NCBI GenBank assembly: GCA_028277345.1
Contig: JANQGM010000020.1
Coordinates: 62,001 to 126,000, forward strand
Reading direction: 5' to 3'
From: Candidatus Bipolaricaulota bacterium
GTDB taxonomy: Bacteria; Bipolaricaulota; Bipolaricaulia; UBA7950; UBA9294
DNA length: 64,000 bases
Shown: positions 45,904-54,384 of the stretch, piece by piece
Position numbering within the stretch: the stretch's first letter is position 1
How the letters are laid out: every line of letters begins with the position of its first letter
Notes under the pieces: generated by a model
Told to the model about the DNA's origin: nothing
What the model saw: only the letters and a program-made list of their open reading frames with translations
The model's database searches: none
Translations under genes and position numbers: made by a program

Positions 45904-46099
45904 GTTTCTCCTCTCTTCGCCGTTCCGCAATCAGTCCCCCCAGCGTCAGCAGAACACCGCCCACAGCCACGAGGATCAGCACCTTGAAGAACGTGCTCAA
46001 CGCTGAGCTCAGGAGCACAAGTATGATCAGCCGGTAGCCAACGTATCCCGCGAATACCGCTCCGGCAGCCAGCATCACCCCGTATCCGATCTTGAGCAT
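45881..46099 (-). CDS. Small membrane protein, two helices
   Basis: A 72-residue protein with two hydrophobic segments (residues ~7-24 and ~36-57) and a charged, His-containing tail (AERRREEKHDSGHDE). AAAGGAG is well placed before the ATG. It overlaps ybjQ by 23 bases, so the two probably act together. Not recognised as a named family. Confidence 0.75.
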   Translation of the reverse strand: MLKIGYGVMLAAGAVFAGYVGYRLIILVLLSSALSTFFKVLILVAVGGVLLTLGGLIAERRREEKHDSGHDE

Positions 46100-46281
46100 T
46101 CGGCTCCTTTCTTCGTTTCGTATCCCTATTATAGGTAGTTCACCCTATCAAAATGACATTCACGTCACAACTCGCGAAAAGTCTCTCAACTTCAGTAGCC
46201 GGTCATGCGATATACAGCTCATTGCCCATCTCAATAGATTGCTATAGGATCATCTATCGTCGTTAGTTGACTGGAGGGACT

Positions 46282-47295
46282 GTGTACACACGAAAGGTAC
46301 AGAAAACGGGGGGATCGACTTACTTCGTGACCTTGCCCAAACAATGGGCTGAAGGCGCCGGGATTACAACAGGATCGGAGGTTGATCTCATTCCCAACGA
46401 TTCGGGCGCGCTGCTTGTCGTTCCGGGCAGCGTGGCCTCGGCCAATCGGTGTACGATCGAGTTGCAGGAATGGGACTTCGATCGGCTCCAACGGGAGGTC
46501 ATCGCCCGCTACATCGCCGGATTTGACGTCATCTCCGTTCGTGGGGAGCGCATCCGGCCGGAACAACGGCGCATGGTTCGTGAGATTTCCCAGCGCCTGG
46601 TGGGCTTGGAGATCTTCGAGGAAACTCAGCAACTGATCGTGCTGCACTCCCTCGTGAACATCAAGGATTTTCCCGTCCACAAGACAGTCGGCCGCGTCTT
46701 CGATATCACGCAAGCGATGCTGAGCGATGCCGTGTCCGCGTTTTGCGATCACGATCAAGAGCTCGCTCATGATGTCATGGAGCGCGATCGCGATATTGAT
46801 CGCCTCGTTCTCCTCGTCGCCCGCCAGTTCAACCTTCTGCTTCGGGATCTGATGACGGAAGAGGATTGTGCGCTTTCAAGGCCTCAGTTCTTGCATTATC
46901 ACGAGGTGGCCGATCAATTGGAGCGAGTGGCCGATCATGCCGCCAAGATTTCCGAGGCCGCTCTCGCGCTGGACGTCCCCGTTCAAGAGGAAGTCTCCAA
47001 AGAGATCCGCGCCCGCTTCAAAGATTCGCAGGATATCTTGATCCAAGCCGTTCGTTCATTCGTGGACCAAGATACCGACCTCGCCAATCGCGTGCTGGAA
47101 CTCAAGGAAAAGGAAGGTCAACTCTTCGCCATTACCCGCCGGATGGCGTCGGAGAAACAGCCGGAGGCGGCGTCCTCCATCAGTATTGCGCTGGACAGCT
47201 TGCTCCGCATTGCCGAGTACGGCTTCAACATCGCCGAGAATGCCCTCGATGCGCCCATCTCCAGCAGTCTTCGTGGAGGGCGGGAAAACGCGTAG
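46282..47295 (+). CDS. AbrB-domain/PhoU-domain phosphate regulator
   Basis: The GTG at 46282 with TGGAGGG upstream gives 337 residues. Residues ~1-45 are a SpoVT/AbrB DNA-binding domain (VYTRKVQKTGGSTYFVTLPKQWA). Residues ~110-330 hold two PhoU-type three-helix repeats (DRDIDRLVLLVARQF; HYHEVADQLERVADHAAKISE; DSLLRIAEYGFNIAE). This fusion is common in archaea and some anaerobic bacteria and would combine metal/Pst sensing with DNA binding. It converges with pstSCAB, so it is not in the same operon but is the obvious regulator for it. Confidence 0.88.
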   Translation: MYTRKVQKTGGSTYFVTLPKQWAEGAGITTGSEVDLIPNDSGALLVVPGSVASANRCTIELQEWDFDRLQREVIARYIAGFDVISVRGERIRPEQRRMVREISQRLVGLEIFEETQQLIVLHSLVNIKDFPVHKTVGRVFDITQAMLSDAVSAFCDHDQELAHDVMERDRDIDRLVLLVARQFNLLLRDLMTEEDCALSRPQFLHYHEVADQLERVADHAAKISEAALALDVPVQEEVSKEIRARFKDSQDILIQAVRSFVDQDTDLANRVLELKEKEGQLFAITRRMASEKQPEAASSISIALDSLLRIAEYGFNIAENALDAPISSSLRGGRENA

Positions 47296-47391
47296 CCGGG
47301 CACAAGGGCGCGAACGAAAACAGGGGCACTGTGCTTTAGCGCCATCGGGGTACCGCCCCATTCGCGCAACCCAAGCCGTACGGTTCCGAGG

Positions 47392-48252
47392 CTAGCCGAA
47401 TCGCCCCTGCAGGTAGTCGCCGACCTCTTGCGATTCAGGGTCTTCGAACACCTCGCGCGTCGCGCCGAATTCGGCAAGATGCCCTCCCGCCAAGAAGACG
47501 GCCACATGATCGCTGACTCGGGCCGCTTGTTGGAGATTGTGCGTCACGATAATGACGGTGAGCGCCTCGGCCAGTTCTCGCGTCGTCCGCTCGATGCAGT
47601 CGCTGGCCTTGGGGTCGAGCGCTGAGCACGGCTCATCCATCAGGAGGATCTTGGGCGAAACGGCTAAGGCACGGGCGATACAAAGCCGTTGCTGCTGTCC
47701 GCCTGACAGCGAGAAGGCGCTTTCTTTCAATCGATCCTTGACTTCATCCCAAAGCGCGGCCCGGCGGAGCGCATCCTCGGCGATCGCCATGAGCTTCTTC
47801 TTGTTTCGAAGCCCATGAATGCGGGGACCATAGGCAATGTTGTCGAAGATGGATTTCGGGAACGGATTCGGCCGCTGAAAGACCATTCCGATCTTGTGCC
47901 TCAGCACAACCGGATCGGTCTTGAGGAGGTTTTCGCCCTCGAACAGGATCGTCCCGCTGGCCTTGGCGCCGGGAACCACTTCGTACATTCGGTTCAGCGT
48001 GCGAAGAAACGTGCTCTTGCCGCAGCCGGAGGGCCCCATGACGGCGGTGACACCATCCCTGGGGATGGTGATGGTGACGTTTTGCAGCGCGCGCACCTTC
48101 GAGTAGGTGAAGTCGAGGTCCTCCACATCGATGATCGTCTCACCGTAGAATTTCCGCTTGACCCAATCGCGCGTACTGGCCATGCCATCCTCGACAGAGT
48201 CCTTTCGAGAGGGCGCCTCGATTCCATGTTTTTCCCTCGCCTCAATTACCAT
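47392..48252 (-). CDS. pstB: Phosphate ABC transporter ATPase
   Basis: A 286-residue ATPase with Walker [11 protein letters not shown], signature LSGGQQQRL and Walker [26 protein letters not shown] is the Q-loop region diagnostic of PstB. The ATG at 48252 follows AGGAGGAAG and overlaps pstA by 7 bases, giving a ~25-residue N-terminal extension. It powers phosphate import with PstSCA. Confidence 0.95.
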   Translation of the reverse strand: MVIEAREKHGIEAPSRKDSVEDGMASTRDWVKRKFYGETIIDVEDLDFTYSKVRALQNVTITIPRDGVTAVMGPSGCGKSTFLRTLNRMYEVVPGAKASGTILFEGENLLKTDPVVLRHKIGMVFQRPNPFPKSIFDNIAYGPRIHGLRNKKKLMAIAEDALRRAALWDEVKDRLKESAFSLSGGQQQRLCIARALAVSPKILLMDEPCSALDPKASDCIERTTRELAEALTVIIVTHNLQQAARVSDHVAVFLAGGHLAEFGATREVFEDPESQEVGDYLQGRFG

Positions 48253-49139
48253 GCTTTCTTCCTCCTCACACGCGTGCGCCAGATGATGGCCGTCAGATTG
48301 AGCAGTGTGACGACCGCCATGAGTACGAAGACCGTTCCGAACTGAATCGATTTGGTCTCGTTGTAGAAATTGCTGATTTGAACAAGCCCATAGAGGTGAT
48401 AGGGCAAGGTCGACACCCGCTCGAACAGGGATGTCGGATAGGGCTGAGTCAGCAAGAAGGCCGTTGCCGTGAACATGATGGGCGCCGTTTCACCGATCGC
48501 GCGGGCCATGCCGAGCACCGAACCTGTCAGGATCCCGGGCAAGGCGGTCGGGAGAACGACCGTTCGAATCATGGTCCATCGCGTGGCGCCCAAGGAGAGA
48601 GATCCCTCCCGGAACGTTCGCGGAACCGCACGCAGGGCCTCCTCAGAAGCTCGAATGAGAATGGGCAGCGTCAGCATGGCCAAGGTGCACATTCCTGACA
48701 GCAACGACACGCCGAACCCGAGCGCATAGACGAACAAACCCAGACCGACCAGCCCGAAGACGATGGAAGGCACGCCAGCCAGCGTATTGACGGTGACACG
48801 AATGGCGCGCAACCACCACCCCTTCCAGGCGTACTCCGACAACCAAATCGCGGCCCCAAGAGCAAATGGGATGGCCACAATCAATGATCCCGCCGTGAGA
48901 TATACGGAGCCGATGATCATCGGCGCGATGCCACCTTCTTGCGCCATGTTGCGGGGCGCCGTAGTCAGAAACTCCCACGAGATCGCGGACGCGCCTTGCC
49001 GAATGATCCAATACAGGATGAAGGCCAGGAAGAAGAACCCAAACAGCGAGGCGACGCCCAATAGACTGAATGCGATCCACTGCGTCATTGAGCGCTTCGT
49101 GATGCCGTCCTGTAAGTTCTCGAGGGAGCGATCCGTCAT
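48246..49139 (-). CDS. pstA: Phosphate ABC transporter permease A
   Basis: A 297-residue permease with six membrane helices and the EAA-type loop [22 protein letters not shown]. The ATG at 49139, after AAGGGTGG and just past the pstC stop, is preferred to the GTG at 49148. It forms the channel with PstC. Confidence 0.93.
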   Translation of the reverse strand: MTDRSLENLQDGITKRSMTQWIAFSLLGVASLFGFFFLAFILYWIIRQGASAISWEFLTTAPRNMAQEGGIAPMIIGSVYLTAGSLIVAIPFALGAAIWLSEYAWKGWWLRAIRVTVNTLAGVPSIVFGLVGLGLFVYALGFGVSLLSGMCTLAMLTLPILIRASEEALRAVPRTFREGSLSLGATRWTMIRTVVLPTALPGILTGSVLGMARAIGETAPIMFTATAFLLTQPYPTSLFERVSTLPYHLYGLVQISNFYNETKSIQFGTVFVLMAVVTLLNLTAIIWRTRVRRKKAW

Positions 49140-49140
49140 G

Positions 49141-50127
49141 CTAGCCACCCTTCAGTCCCTGACGCTTTAGAAGCCGTCCGTGGAACCATTCCGCGGTCCA
49201 GTTCATGATCAAGGTAATCAGCAACAGAAGGGCTCCCATGGCAAACAGCGAATGAAAATGGGCGGAGCCGCGAACGGATTCCTGCATATCCAAGGCGATG
49301 GCCGATGTAATGGGGCGAAGCGGCCGCAGGATGTTCCACGTCAAGAACGGCGCATTGCCGGCCACGAAAAGGACGGCCATCGTTTCCCCAACCGCTCGTC
49401 CCATGCCGAGGATAACGGCGCCAATAATCCCTGAAGATGCAGAAGGGATGATGGTTCGCCAGATCGTTTGCCACCGGGTTGCTCCCAACGCTAGGGAGGC
49501 CTCGCGATAGGTGTTGGGAACAGCATGCAGCGCATCCTCCGCCAAGCTTGAAATGGTCGGCAGCGCCATGATGCTCAAGATGAGAGCCGCCGTCAGCCCG
49601 TTGCTTCCACTGACGACATCGAGATGAACGCGAACGAAGGGTGCGATGATGATCAATCCGAAGAAGCCGTAGACAATGGAAGGAACGGCCGCCAACAACT
49701 CGAGCACGGTCTTGAAGACATCCTTTAGCCACCGAGGCCCGACCTCGCCGACAAAGACAGCGGCACTCAAGCCAAAGGGAATCGCCAGCACCATCGCCCC
49801 GAGCGTCACCACCGTTGTGGCCACGATCATGGGCAATGTTCCGAAGAATTCCTCCCGATCGCTCTCCGGCCGCCACGTAGACGTGAACAAGTCGCCCAGT
49901 CTCGTATCGGTGAAGTGCTCGCCCCATTTGCTGGTGGTCCCCTGCTCTTCCGGGACCAGCCGCATCTTGTCGAGGAACGGGACAGCTTCCGCGAAAATGA
50001 AATAGATGATGGTGCCCAACGTCAGCAACGAGACGAGGGCAAGGGCGAAAAACACGTAACGATCGACATTCCGATGTTTCATCCGGATCTTGAGATTCGG
50101 TTTTCCGTCTACTTTGGTGTGTCCCAC
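49141..50127 (-). CDS. pstC: Phosphate ABC transporter permease C
   Basis: A 328-residue permease with six helices, a long extracytoplasmic N-terminal loop after helix 1, and the loop DALHAVPNTYREASLALGATRWQT. GRAVGETMAV is typical of Pst permeases. The GTG start at 50127 has GGAGG six bases upstream. Confidence 0.93.
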   Translation of the reverse strand: MGHTKVDGKPNLKIRMKHRNVDRYVFFALALVSLLTLGTIIYFIFAEAVPFLDKMRLVPEEQGTTSKWGEHFTDTRLGDLFTSTWRPESDREEFFGTLPMIVATTVVTLGAMVLAIPFGLSAAVFVGEVGPRWLKDVFKTVLELLAAVPSIVYGFFGLIIIAPFVRVHLDVVSGSNGLTAALILSIMALPTISSLAEDALHAVPNTYREASLALGATRWQTIWRTIIPSASSGIIGAVILGMGRAVGETMAVLFVAGNAPFLTWNILRPLRPITSAIALDMQESVRGSAHFHSLFAMGALLLLITLIMNWTAEWFHGRLLKRQGLKGG

Positions 50128-50241
50128 GCCATGCCTCCAGATTCAACTTTAGAGAGAATGCCGTCGCTATAAAAAACTATTGATAGTATAAATATTCTCC
50201 AATAAATATCAAAACCAACCCAGTCCTTAGAGCGGATAGGA

Positions 50242-50267
50242 CTGACCGGGCGGCGAGGCCCGGTCAG
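50242..50267 (-). other. Strong hairpin in the pstS-pstC gap
   Basis: CTGACCGGGC-GGCGAG-GCCCGGTCAG is a perfect 10-bp stem with a 6-base loop, without a T-run. In the pst operon it may slow or partly terminate transcription, or protect the upstream pstS message so that the binding protein is made in excess. Two further hairpins lie upstream in the same gap. Confidence 0.6.
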
Positions 50268-50327
50268 CGGATCTAGTGGCTCTTTGCTGCGTTGCCAGCC
50301 CCTTTGAGTCGCGGACTTAAAGGGCGA

Positions 50328-50361
50328 CTGCGGAGTCATCTGATGACAGACGAATCCGCAG
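50328..50361 (-). other. Branched hairpin in the pstS-pstC gap
   Basis: CTGCGGA...TCCGCAG encloses a second small stem, GTCA-TCTGA-TGAC, plus unpaired AGACGAA. The word CAGACGAATCCG here recurs in the hairpin at 50518-50539, suggesting a repeated RNA element. Confidence 0.4.
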
Positions 50362-50372
50362 CCGATCCGTAC

Positions 50373-50480
50373 CTAGAGCCGCAAGACACCATCGAACACG
50401 ACTCCCACCCAAAGGGCGCCCAGCGACATCACCAAAGCGAGAAGAACCCACCCAGCCTGCACCAGTGCCTCTTTGTTCAT
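50373..50480 (-). CDS. 35-residue single-helix membrane peptide
   Basis: This small ORF lies in the 439-base gap between pstS and pstC and appears only as the tail of a longer track ORF. The ATG at 50480 has GGAGGT nine bases upstream. The product begins MNKEALVQAGWVLLALVM and is one transmembrane helix with short charged ends. Its strong ribosome-binding site and place inside the pst operon make it a credible small accessory protein of the transporter. I know no named family for it. Confidence 0.6.
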   Translation of the reverse strand: MNKEALVQAGWVLLALVMSLGALWVGVVFDGVLRL

Positions 50481-50517
50481 CGCCGTCAAACCTCCTTGTT
50501 GTCGGATGAGAGGGCAA

Positions 50518-50539
50518 CCCCTCAGACGAATCCGAGGGG
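50518..50539 (-). other. Hairpin after pstS
   Basis: CCCCTC-AGACGAATCC-GAGGGG, a 6-bp stem 28 bases after the pstS stop. It lacks a T-run on the minus strand (TTGCCC follows), so it may stabilise the pstS message rather than terminate it. Confidence 0.4.
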
Positions 50540-50566
50540 CTGGTCGAGAGGGGGGCGTTCGTCGGC

Positions 50567-51403
50567 TTAGTCCGAGAGCACACCCTCGCAGGAGCATTCG
50601 CAGGGCCATACCGGCAGGAACTTCACCTTCTGCGTCGCGCAAGCGCCGACGAGGCCCATGAAGGCGTCCACGACTGCGGCGGTGTCCCCTGTTGGCACAC
50701 CATTCGTGGAGATGAACAGGGCGCGGCCGATCGGATAGGTCGAGGCATCAAGCTCAATGCCATTGACCGTGATGATCTTTACACCGTCCAGGAAAGCGAG
50801 GCCGACGTAGCCAATGGCGTTTGTGTTATTGGCGACGAGTTCCTGCATCGTCGGGTTTCCGGAGACAACGTTCACGTTCGTGCCCGTGTAGTCTTCGCCG
50901 TTCAAGACGAGGTCCTGCCAAACGCCGAAGGTCCCCGACGACGTGTCGCGGGAACCGAAGAGAATCTGTTCATCGTTGCCGCCGAGCTGGCTCCAGTTGG
51001 TAATCGTCCCCATGAAGATACCGTAGAGCTCGTCGAGGGAGATGTCGTCAATCGGGTTGGACTCGTGAACGGCGACGGCAATCTTGTCGCGGGCAATGGT
51101 ATAGATGACCGGGAAGACGCCGCTCTCGACCGCCCGACCGAACTCAGACGTCTTCATCTGGCGCGAGTGCATGGCGATGTCGGCTTCGCCGTTGATCAGC
51201 GCAGCGATTCCATCCCCTGAACCGGTGGCGCTGACCACGACGTTGATGGCGGAGTTGTTGACGAGGAACCAGTTCTGGATTTCCTGGGCAATCGGACCCA
51301 CCGTGGTCGAGCCATTGATCGTGACTTGACCGTCACCCCATGCAGCCACTCCAAACAAAGACAGCGCCAGCAAGCCTACGAGCATCAGTTGAACCTTCTT
51401 CAC
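50567..51403 (-). CDS. pstS: Phosphate-binding protein PstS
   Basis: A 278-residue periplasmic-type binding protein. The GTG at 51403 gives a signal peptide (KKVQLMLVGLLALSLFGVAAW). INGSTTVGPIAQE (near the mature N-terminus) is the phosphate loop with Ser/Thr ligands, and SRDTSSGTFGVWQ the second ligand region. The C-terminus ends in a cluster of three Cys (ACATQ..., PCECSCEG), unusual for PstS. No lipobox Cys follows the signal peptide. It heads the pst operon. Confidence 0.92.
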   Translation of the reverse strand: MKKVQLMLVGLLALSLFGVAAWGDGQVTINGSTTVGPIAQEIQNWFLVNNSAINVVVSATGSGDGIAALINGEADIAMHSRQMKTSEFGRAVESGVFPVIYTIARDKIAVAVHESNPIDDISLDELYGIFMGTITNWSQLGGNDEQILFGSRDTSSGTFGVWQDLVLNGEDYTGTNVNVVSGNPTMQELVANNTNAIGYVGLAFLDGVKIITVNGIELDASTYPIGRALFISTNGVPTGDTAAVVDAFMGLVGACATQKVKFLPVWPCECSCEGVLSD

Positions 51404-51710
51404 GTGTACCACTCTCCTGAAGCATATGTATTTAATGATCGAACTATATAGTTATCTCGATTAATATGCAAATCTCGCCAATAACTCATTCGTTGGGCAT
51501 TCTGTCCATGACGTGTTCGATTCACGCTTCCCCCATCCTGTTCGAGAATGGAGAAATGCCTGATTGGAACAGAACTTTCTGAATTAAACAGAGAATAGGA
51601 CGATCGCTCGAGACATTGGGGATAATTCGAAATCGGACGCCTGTCCCAAGCTATCCATTTGTCACGCACCAACTCCACTTGTATGCTGGGACGCTGAAAG
51701 GATGTGGCCC
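51404..51710. promoter_or_regulatory. Divergent promoter region, pstS and flavin-fold gene
   Basis: A 307-base, AT-rich gap between divergent starts. The 60 bases next to pstS are especially AT-rich (TATATAGTT, CATATTAATC) and should hold its promoter. I could not identify a convincing pho box or a coding sequence here. Confidence 0.4.
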
Positions 51711-52142
51711 ATGAGTAAATCGCTAGCTGATATCAAGGCTGAGGTCTGGTCCCACTTCCAGCTCAAACAACGCGTTTACCTCGCAACGGCTGAGGGAGAC
51801 CAACCTCGCGTTCGCCCGGTAACGCTGTTGGACTTGGAAGAGAAGTTCTGGATCGCCACCAGTCCCCGTAGCGCCAAAGCCCGTCAGATTCTGCGGAACC
51901 CCAATATCGAGTTCTGCTATCCATTGACAGCAAGCTGCGGTAATGGCTACATCCGTGTGAGCGGCATCGCGTCCGTCGTTCGGGATGCCGATATCATCGA
52001 GCGCATCGGCAATCAGATCCCTTTTCTGACCGAACACTGGACAGGAACGCAGGACCCGAACTTCTGCTTGATCCGAATTACGCGTGTCGAGATCGAGTAC
52101 ATGGAACCCGGAAACATGGAGGCGCACACCTTCATCGTTTAG
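51711..52142 (+). CDS. Pyridoxamine 5'-phosphate oxidase-fold protein
   Basis: A 143-residue split-barrel flavin-binding protein, starting at the ATG at 51711 with AAGGATG upstream. YLATAEGDQPRVRPVTLLDLEEKFWIAT (residues ~22-49) is the FMN-binding strand pattern of general-stress/PNPOx-like proteins. It is too short for true PdxH. It may reduce or bind a flavin or F420-like cofactor; the substrate is unknown. Confidence 0.8.
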   Translation: MSKSLADIKAEVWSHFQLKQRVYLATAEGDQPRVRPVTLLDLEEKFWIATSPRSAKARQILRNPNIEFCYPLTASCGNGYIRVSGIASVVRDADIIERIGNQIPFLTEHWTGTQDPNFCLIRITRVEIEYMEPGNMEAHTFIV

Positions 52143-52147
52143 GCGGC

Positions 52148-52512
52148 CTAAGGAATTGACGTTCGATCTTCCTCCAGAGATCTGTCAGACTGCTTGGCAA
52201 CTCGCCATGGAACCGTTACACTGTGGACAACTATCCCTTTGATCAAGCGGAAGGCGGCGGGCCTCCTGGGGAAAGACACCGACGGAACGATGCAGAGGCC
52301 CTCGCACTTTTGCTTCATCGCCACGTCAGCAGACACACGTCCGTTGTCATCCACGCCGATCGCGGTATAATCCTTTTGAAATGAAGACGACAACGCATTG
52401 GCCTCTTTCTTATCGCACGATTGTCGGCCGCGATGCGCTTTGCGTCTTCCAAATGATCGTCGGGCAGACGGCGCGCAACTAGTTCAAACGCAACCGCCAG
52501 ATGTCCGACAAG
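52148..52512 (-). pseudogene. Possible frameshifted gene of unknown function
   Basis: Two minus-strand frames join into one protein-like sequence. The upstream frame has ELVARRLPDDHLEDAKRIAADNRAIR; the downstream frame continues KEANALSSSFQKDYTAIGVDDNGRVSADVAMKQKCEG and ends at 52148. The switch is at an A-run near 52407 (AGAAAG; one extra A would restore the frame). No clear start codon is visible and a plus-strand terminator lies near its N-terminal end, so this is tentative. It would account for most of the otherwise empty stretch 52143-52590. Family not recognised. Confidence 0.35.
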
Positions 52513-52517
52513 AGAAC

Positions 52518-52538
52518 GCAGGCTTCGGCCTGCTTTTT
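52518..52538 (+). terminator. Terminator GCAGGC-TTCG-GCCTGC-TTTTT
   Basis: A 6-bp GC stem closed by a UUCG tetraloop and followed directly by TTTTT. It is a textbook plus-strand terminator. It lies 375 bases after the flavin-fold gene, so either that transcript is long or a small RNA ends here; there is no plus-strand CDS between. Confidence 0.75.
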
Positions 52539-52590
52539 GTTTGCGTATCACCTGATGCGCGCGAGCATAAGAACCCAGGAGGTGAGCAGC

Positions 52591-52779
52591 ATGGCACCAA
52601 CGAAGACCACTGACCGAAAGCAAATCCGAAAGCAGATCGAACTCCGTTTCGACATGGGGCGCACGCCGCCCCCGTGGAGACGATTCGTCATTGCCGGCGC
52701 CACCATCTGCCATTCGATCCAGGTCCTAGCCCGTGCCAATCCCTCAGCGAAAGGAGAAGACAAACATGACAGCACCTAA
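52591..52779 (+). CDS. Hypothetical 62-residue basic protein
   Basis: The ATG at 52591 has GGAGGTGAGCAGC upstream, a strong site. The product is basic (KTTDRKQIRKQIELRFDMGR) with one weakly hydrophobic stretch (RRFVIAGATICHSI). It overlaps the next small gene by 14 bases. No family recognised; the ribosome-binding site is the main support. Confidence 0.45.
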   Translation: MAPTKTTDRKQIRKQIELRFDMGRTPPPWRRFVIAGATICHSIQVLARANPSAKGEDKHDST

Positions 52780-53071
52780 CAACGAACGCTGGATTCAAGT
52801 CGTTGTCCCATCCACCAATGCCGCCGAAACTGAGGCGCGCAGGACGGACGTTTGCCTTCCTACGCATGCCGACCTGAGGGATCTCCTGGAAGCATTGAAA
52901 CAAGAATCGACGCCGATCTATGAGGAAGTCCGAAAGCGCGTGCTTCGCCTTTCCGGAGATGTTCTTGCCTACGGAACCGATCCGGCGGGTCTTGCCCAGC
53001 TACGCGAGCAACTCAAACGCGGAGGGCCGATCGTGATCCCTGATCCATCGTCCTCGGAACTTCCGACCTAA
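52766..53071 (+). CDS. Hypothetical 101-residue acidic protein
   Basis: Starts at the ATG at 52766 with AAAGGAG nine bases upstream. The soluble product has a predicted helical middle (LRDLLEALKQESTPIYEEVRKRVLRL) and a Pro-rich C-terminus. It is probably co-transcribed with the 62-residue gene and followed by a strong terminator hairpin. Function unknown. Confidence 0.6.
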   Translation: MTAPNNERWIQVVVPSTNAAETEARRTDVCLPTHADLRDLLEALKQESTPIYEEVRKRVLRLSGDVLAYGTDPAGLAQLREQLKRGGPIVIPDPSSSELPT

Positions 53072-53097
53072 AGCTTTAGTCACCCGCCTTGTTGTCG

Positions 53098-53134
53098 CGC
53101 GCCCTCGATCCTCAGGATCGGGGGCGCGTCGTTT
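53098..53134 (+). terminator. Long hairpin terminator between convergent genes
   Basis: CGCGCCC-T-CGATCC-TCA-GGATCG-G-GGGCGCG is a 14-bp stem with one T-G pair and a 3-base loop, followed by TCGTTTCATT. It probably terminates the plus-strand small genes, and may serve the minus-strand flavin-fold gene too. Confidence 0.8.
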
Positions 53135-53143
53135 CATTGAAGC

Positions 53144-53641
53144 CTAGCTTCCCGTCGATCGTTTGCCGGTCATCGACTGAACGTCCAGGCGCAAGACCAG
53201 CGTGTTGGCCGACACACGTTCTGGAAGCTCAACCTCTCGATCCGTGTACTGCCCGATCAACGCAGCAATGGCCTTCAGCTTCTCCTCATCATCTTCGACA
53301 AGGGAAAGGCCGCCAAAGCCGACCACAGATACGTACCGCACCGACCACCCACACGCCATATCATTGGGGATCATTTCGACATTCGCTTCGATCTGGAAAC
53401 AGGCGTTGGGGTTGGCGCGCATGAGTTCCAACTTCGTTCCCTCGGCAGCACAATGGAAGTAGAGGGCTTCCCCCACGACGCCGTAATTGAGGGGGATCAC
53501 ATACGGCCACCCCTCACTGCATAAACCGAGGTGGCAGATCTCAGCGGAACGAACGATCTCCCAGATTTCTTCCCGATCGGTGATTTCGCGGTCGTCTCGT
53601 CGCATGGAGCACAGCCATGCCGGAAGCTGATGGTGTGTCAT
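53144..53641 (-). CDS. NimA-like PNPOx-fold flavoprotein
   Basis: A 165-residue protein of the NimA/pyridoxamine-oxidase-like family. REEIWEIVRSAEICHLGLCSEGWPYVIPLNYG and LYFHCAAEGTKLELMRANPNACFQIE are characteristic. NimA proteins reduce nitroimidazoles, but most chromosomal homologues have unknown roles. Its ATG overlaps the DUF3795 stop by ATGA, so the two are coupled. Confidence 0.85.
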   Translation of the reverse strand: MTHHQLPAWLCSMRRDDREITDREEIWEIVRSAEICHLGLCSEGWPYVIPLNYGVVGEALYFHCAAEGTKLELMRANPNACFQIEANVEMIPNDMACGWSVRYVSVVGFGGLSLVEDDEEKLKAIAALIGQYTDREVELPERVSANTLVLRLDVQSMTGKRSTGS

Positions 53642-53982
53642 ACGTCCGCCCGCAATCCATCCAAGGTCGCCTTGGCGTCAGGAACGACATCGAAGAATTT
53701 CGCCAGCTTGTCGCACACATAGTCGGTGCACTCCGCGCAGGTGCCGAGCCCCTTCTCGATACCGCACGCTCGAATTTCGCACTCCGCGCAGCGGGACATC
53801 CAAGGGCCGGTGGCCGAGTGGCAACTCATGCAGGCGCAATCTTCCGCCGTTAGTGTCGCCCCGTATTCCTCGCTCCACGTCATCGCCAACGCCTCGAGCG
53901 CCTTCGAGTCTCCTTCGCGGGTTACTTGATAGGCCGGGCAGGATGCACAGTCCAGTCCGCACGTTGCAATCAACCTTTCCAT
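53638..53982 (-). CDS. DUF3795 cysteine-rich protein
   Basis: A 114-residue protein starting MERLIATCGLDCASCPAY, with eleven Cys in all (CACMSCHS, CAECEIRACG, CAECTDYVCDKL), matching DUF3795. The pattern suggests zinc or iron-sulfur binding. It is common in anaerobes and has no assigned function. It overlaps the frameshifted gene upstream by about 13 bases. Confidence 0.85.
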   Translation of the reverse strand: MERLIATCGLDCASCPAYQVTREGDSKALEALAMTWSEEYGATLTAEDCACMSCHSATGPWMSRCAECEIRACGIEKGLGTCAECTDYVCDKLAKFFDVVPDAKATLDGLRADV

Positions 53983-54280
53983 CTCCGCCTCCTCGCGTAC
54001 CTCAGTTTGAGTTCAAGTGTACGCGTTAGATCAGCCTGAGTCTCAGCCGGCAAAACCTTCACGGCCGCGGTAGTGTGCAGCCAGTTCGAGGCGACGATAC
54101 GAAGCGACGGCATCTGAACGCCGAACGTCTCTCCCAGTCCTGGGATGAAGCAAGACACGTCTTCGATGTTCTCGCGGCTTCCGAGGTCCTGCAAGCAGGA
54201 GCGCAGGGCCTGTGTACCCTGAAAATCCCCCCCAGCGTCACGGCCTGGCGTACACGTTCACGCAATGGCTCAGCGTCCAT
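53970..54280 (-). pseudogene. Frameshifted gene of unknown function before DUF3795
   Basis: The ATG at 54280 has a near-perfect AGGAGGATGC site and opens MDAEPLRERVRQAVTLGG. This frame soon becomes unlikely protein, while another continues DFQGTQALRSCLQDLGSRENIEDVSCFIPGLG...LKLRYARRRRWKG to 53970, overlapping the DUF3795 start. The switch is at a run of seven G's (54224-54230); eight would give an intact ~104-residue protein. A homopolymer sequencing error is as likely as a true mutation. Family not recognised. Confidence 0.55.
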
Positions 54281-54384
54281 GCATCCTCCTCGAATCGCGT
54301 TGACTTTTCCTAACGCCGCCCTTCGCGAGCGCTATACTCTAGAATCCACTCGGCGTAGCGTCAACGGACCGTAAAAGGGGAAAC

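Noticed and set aside
46120-46170. Promoter TTGATA...TATAAT before the small membrane protein gene
   Set aside because: The -10 word is good, but the spacing to the -35 word is only 12 bases.
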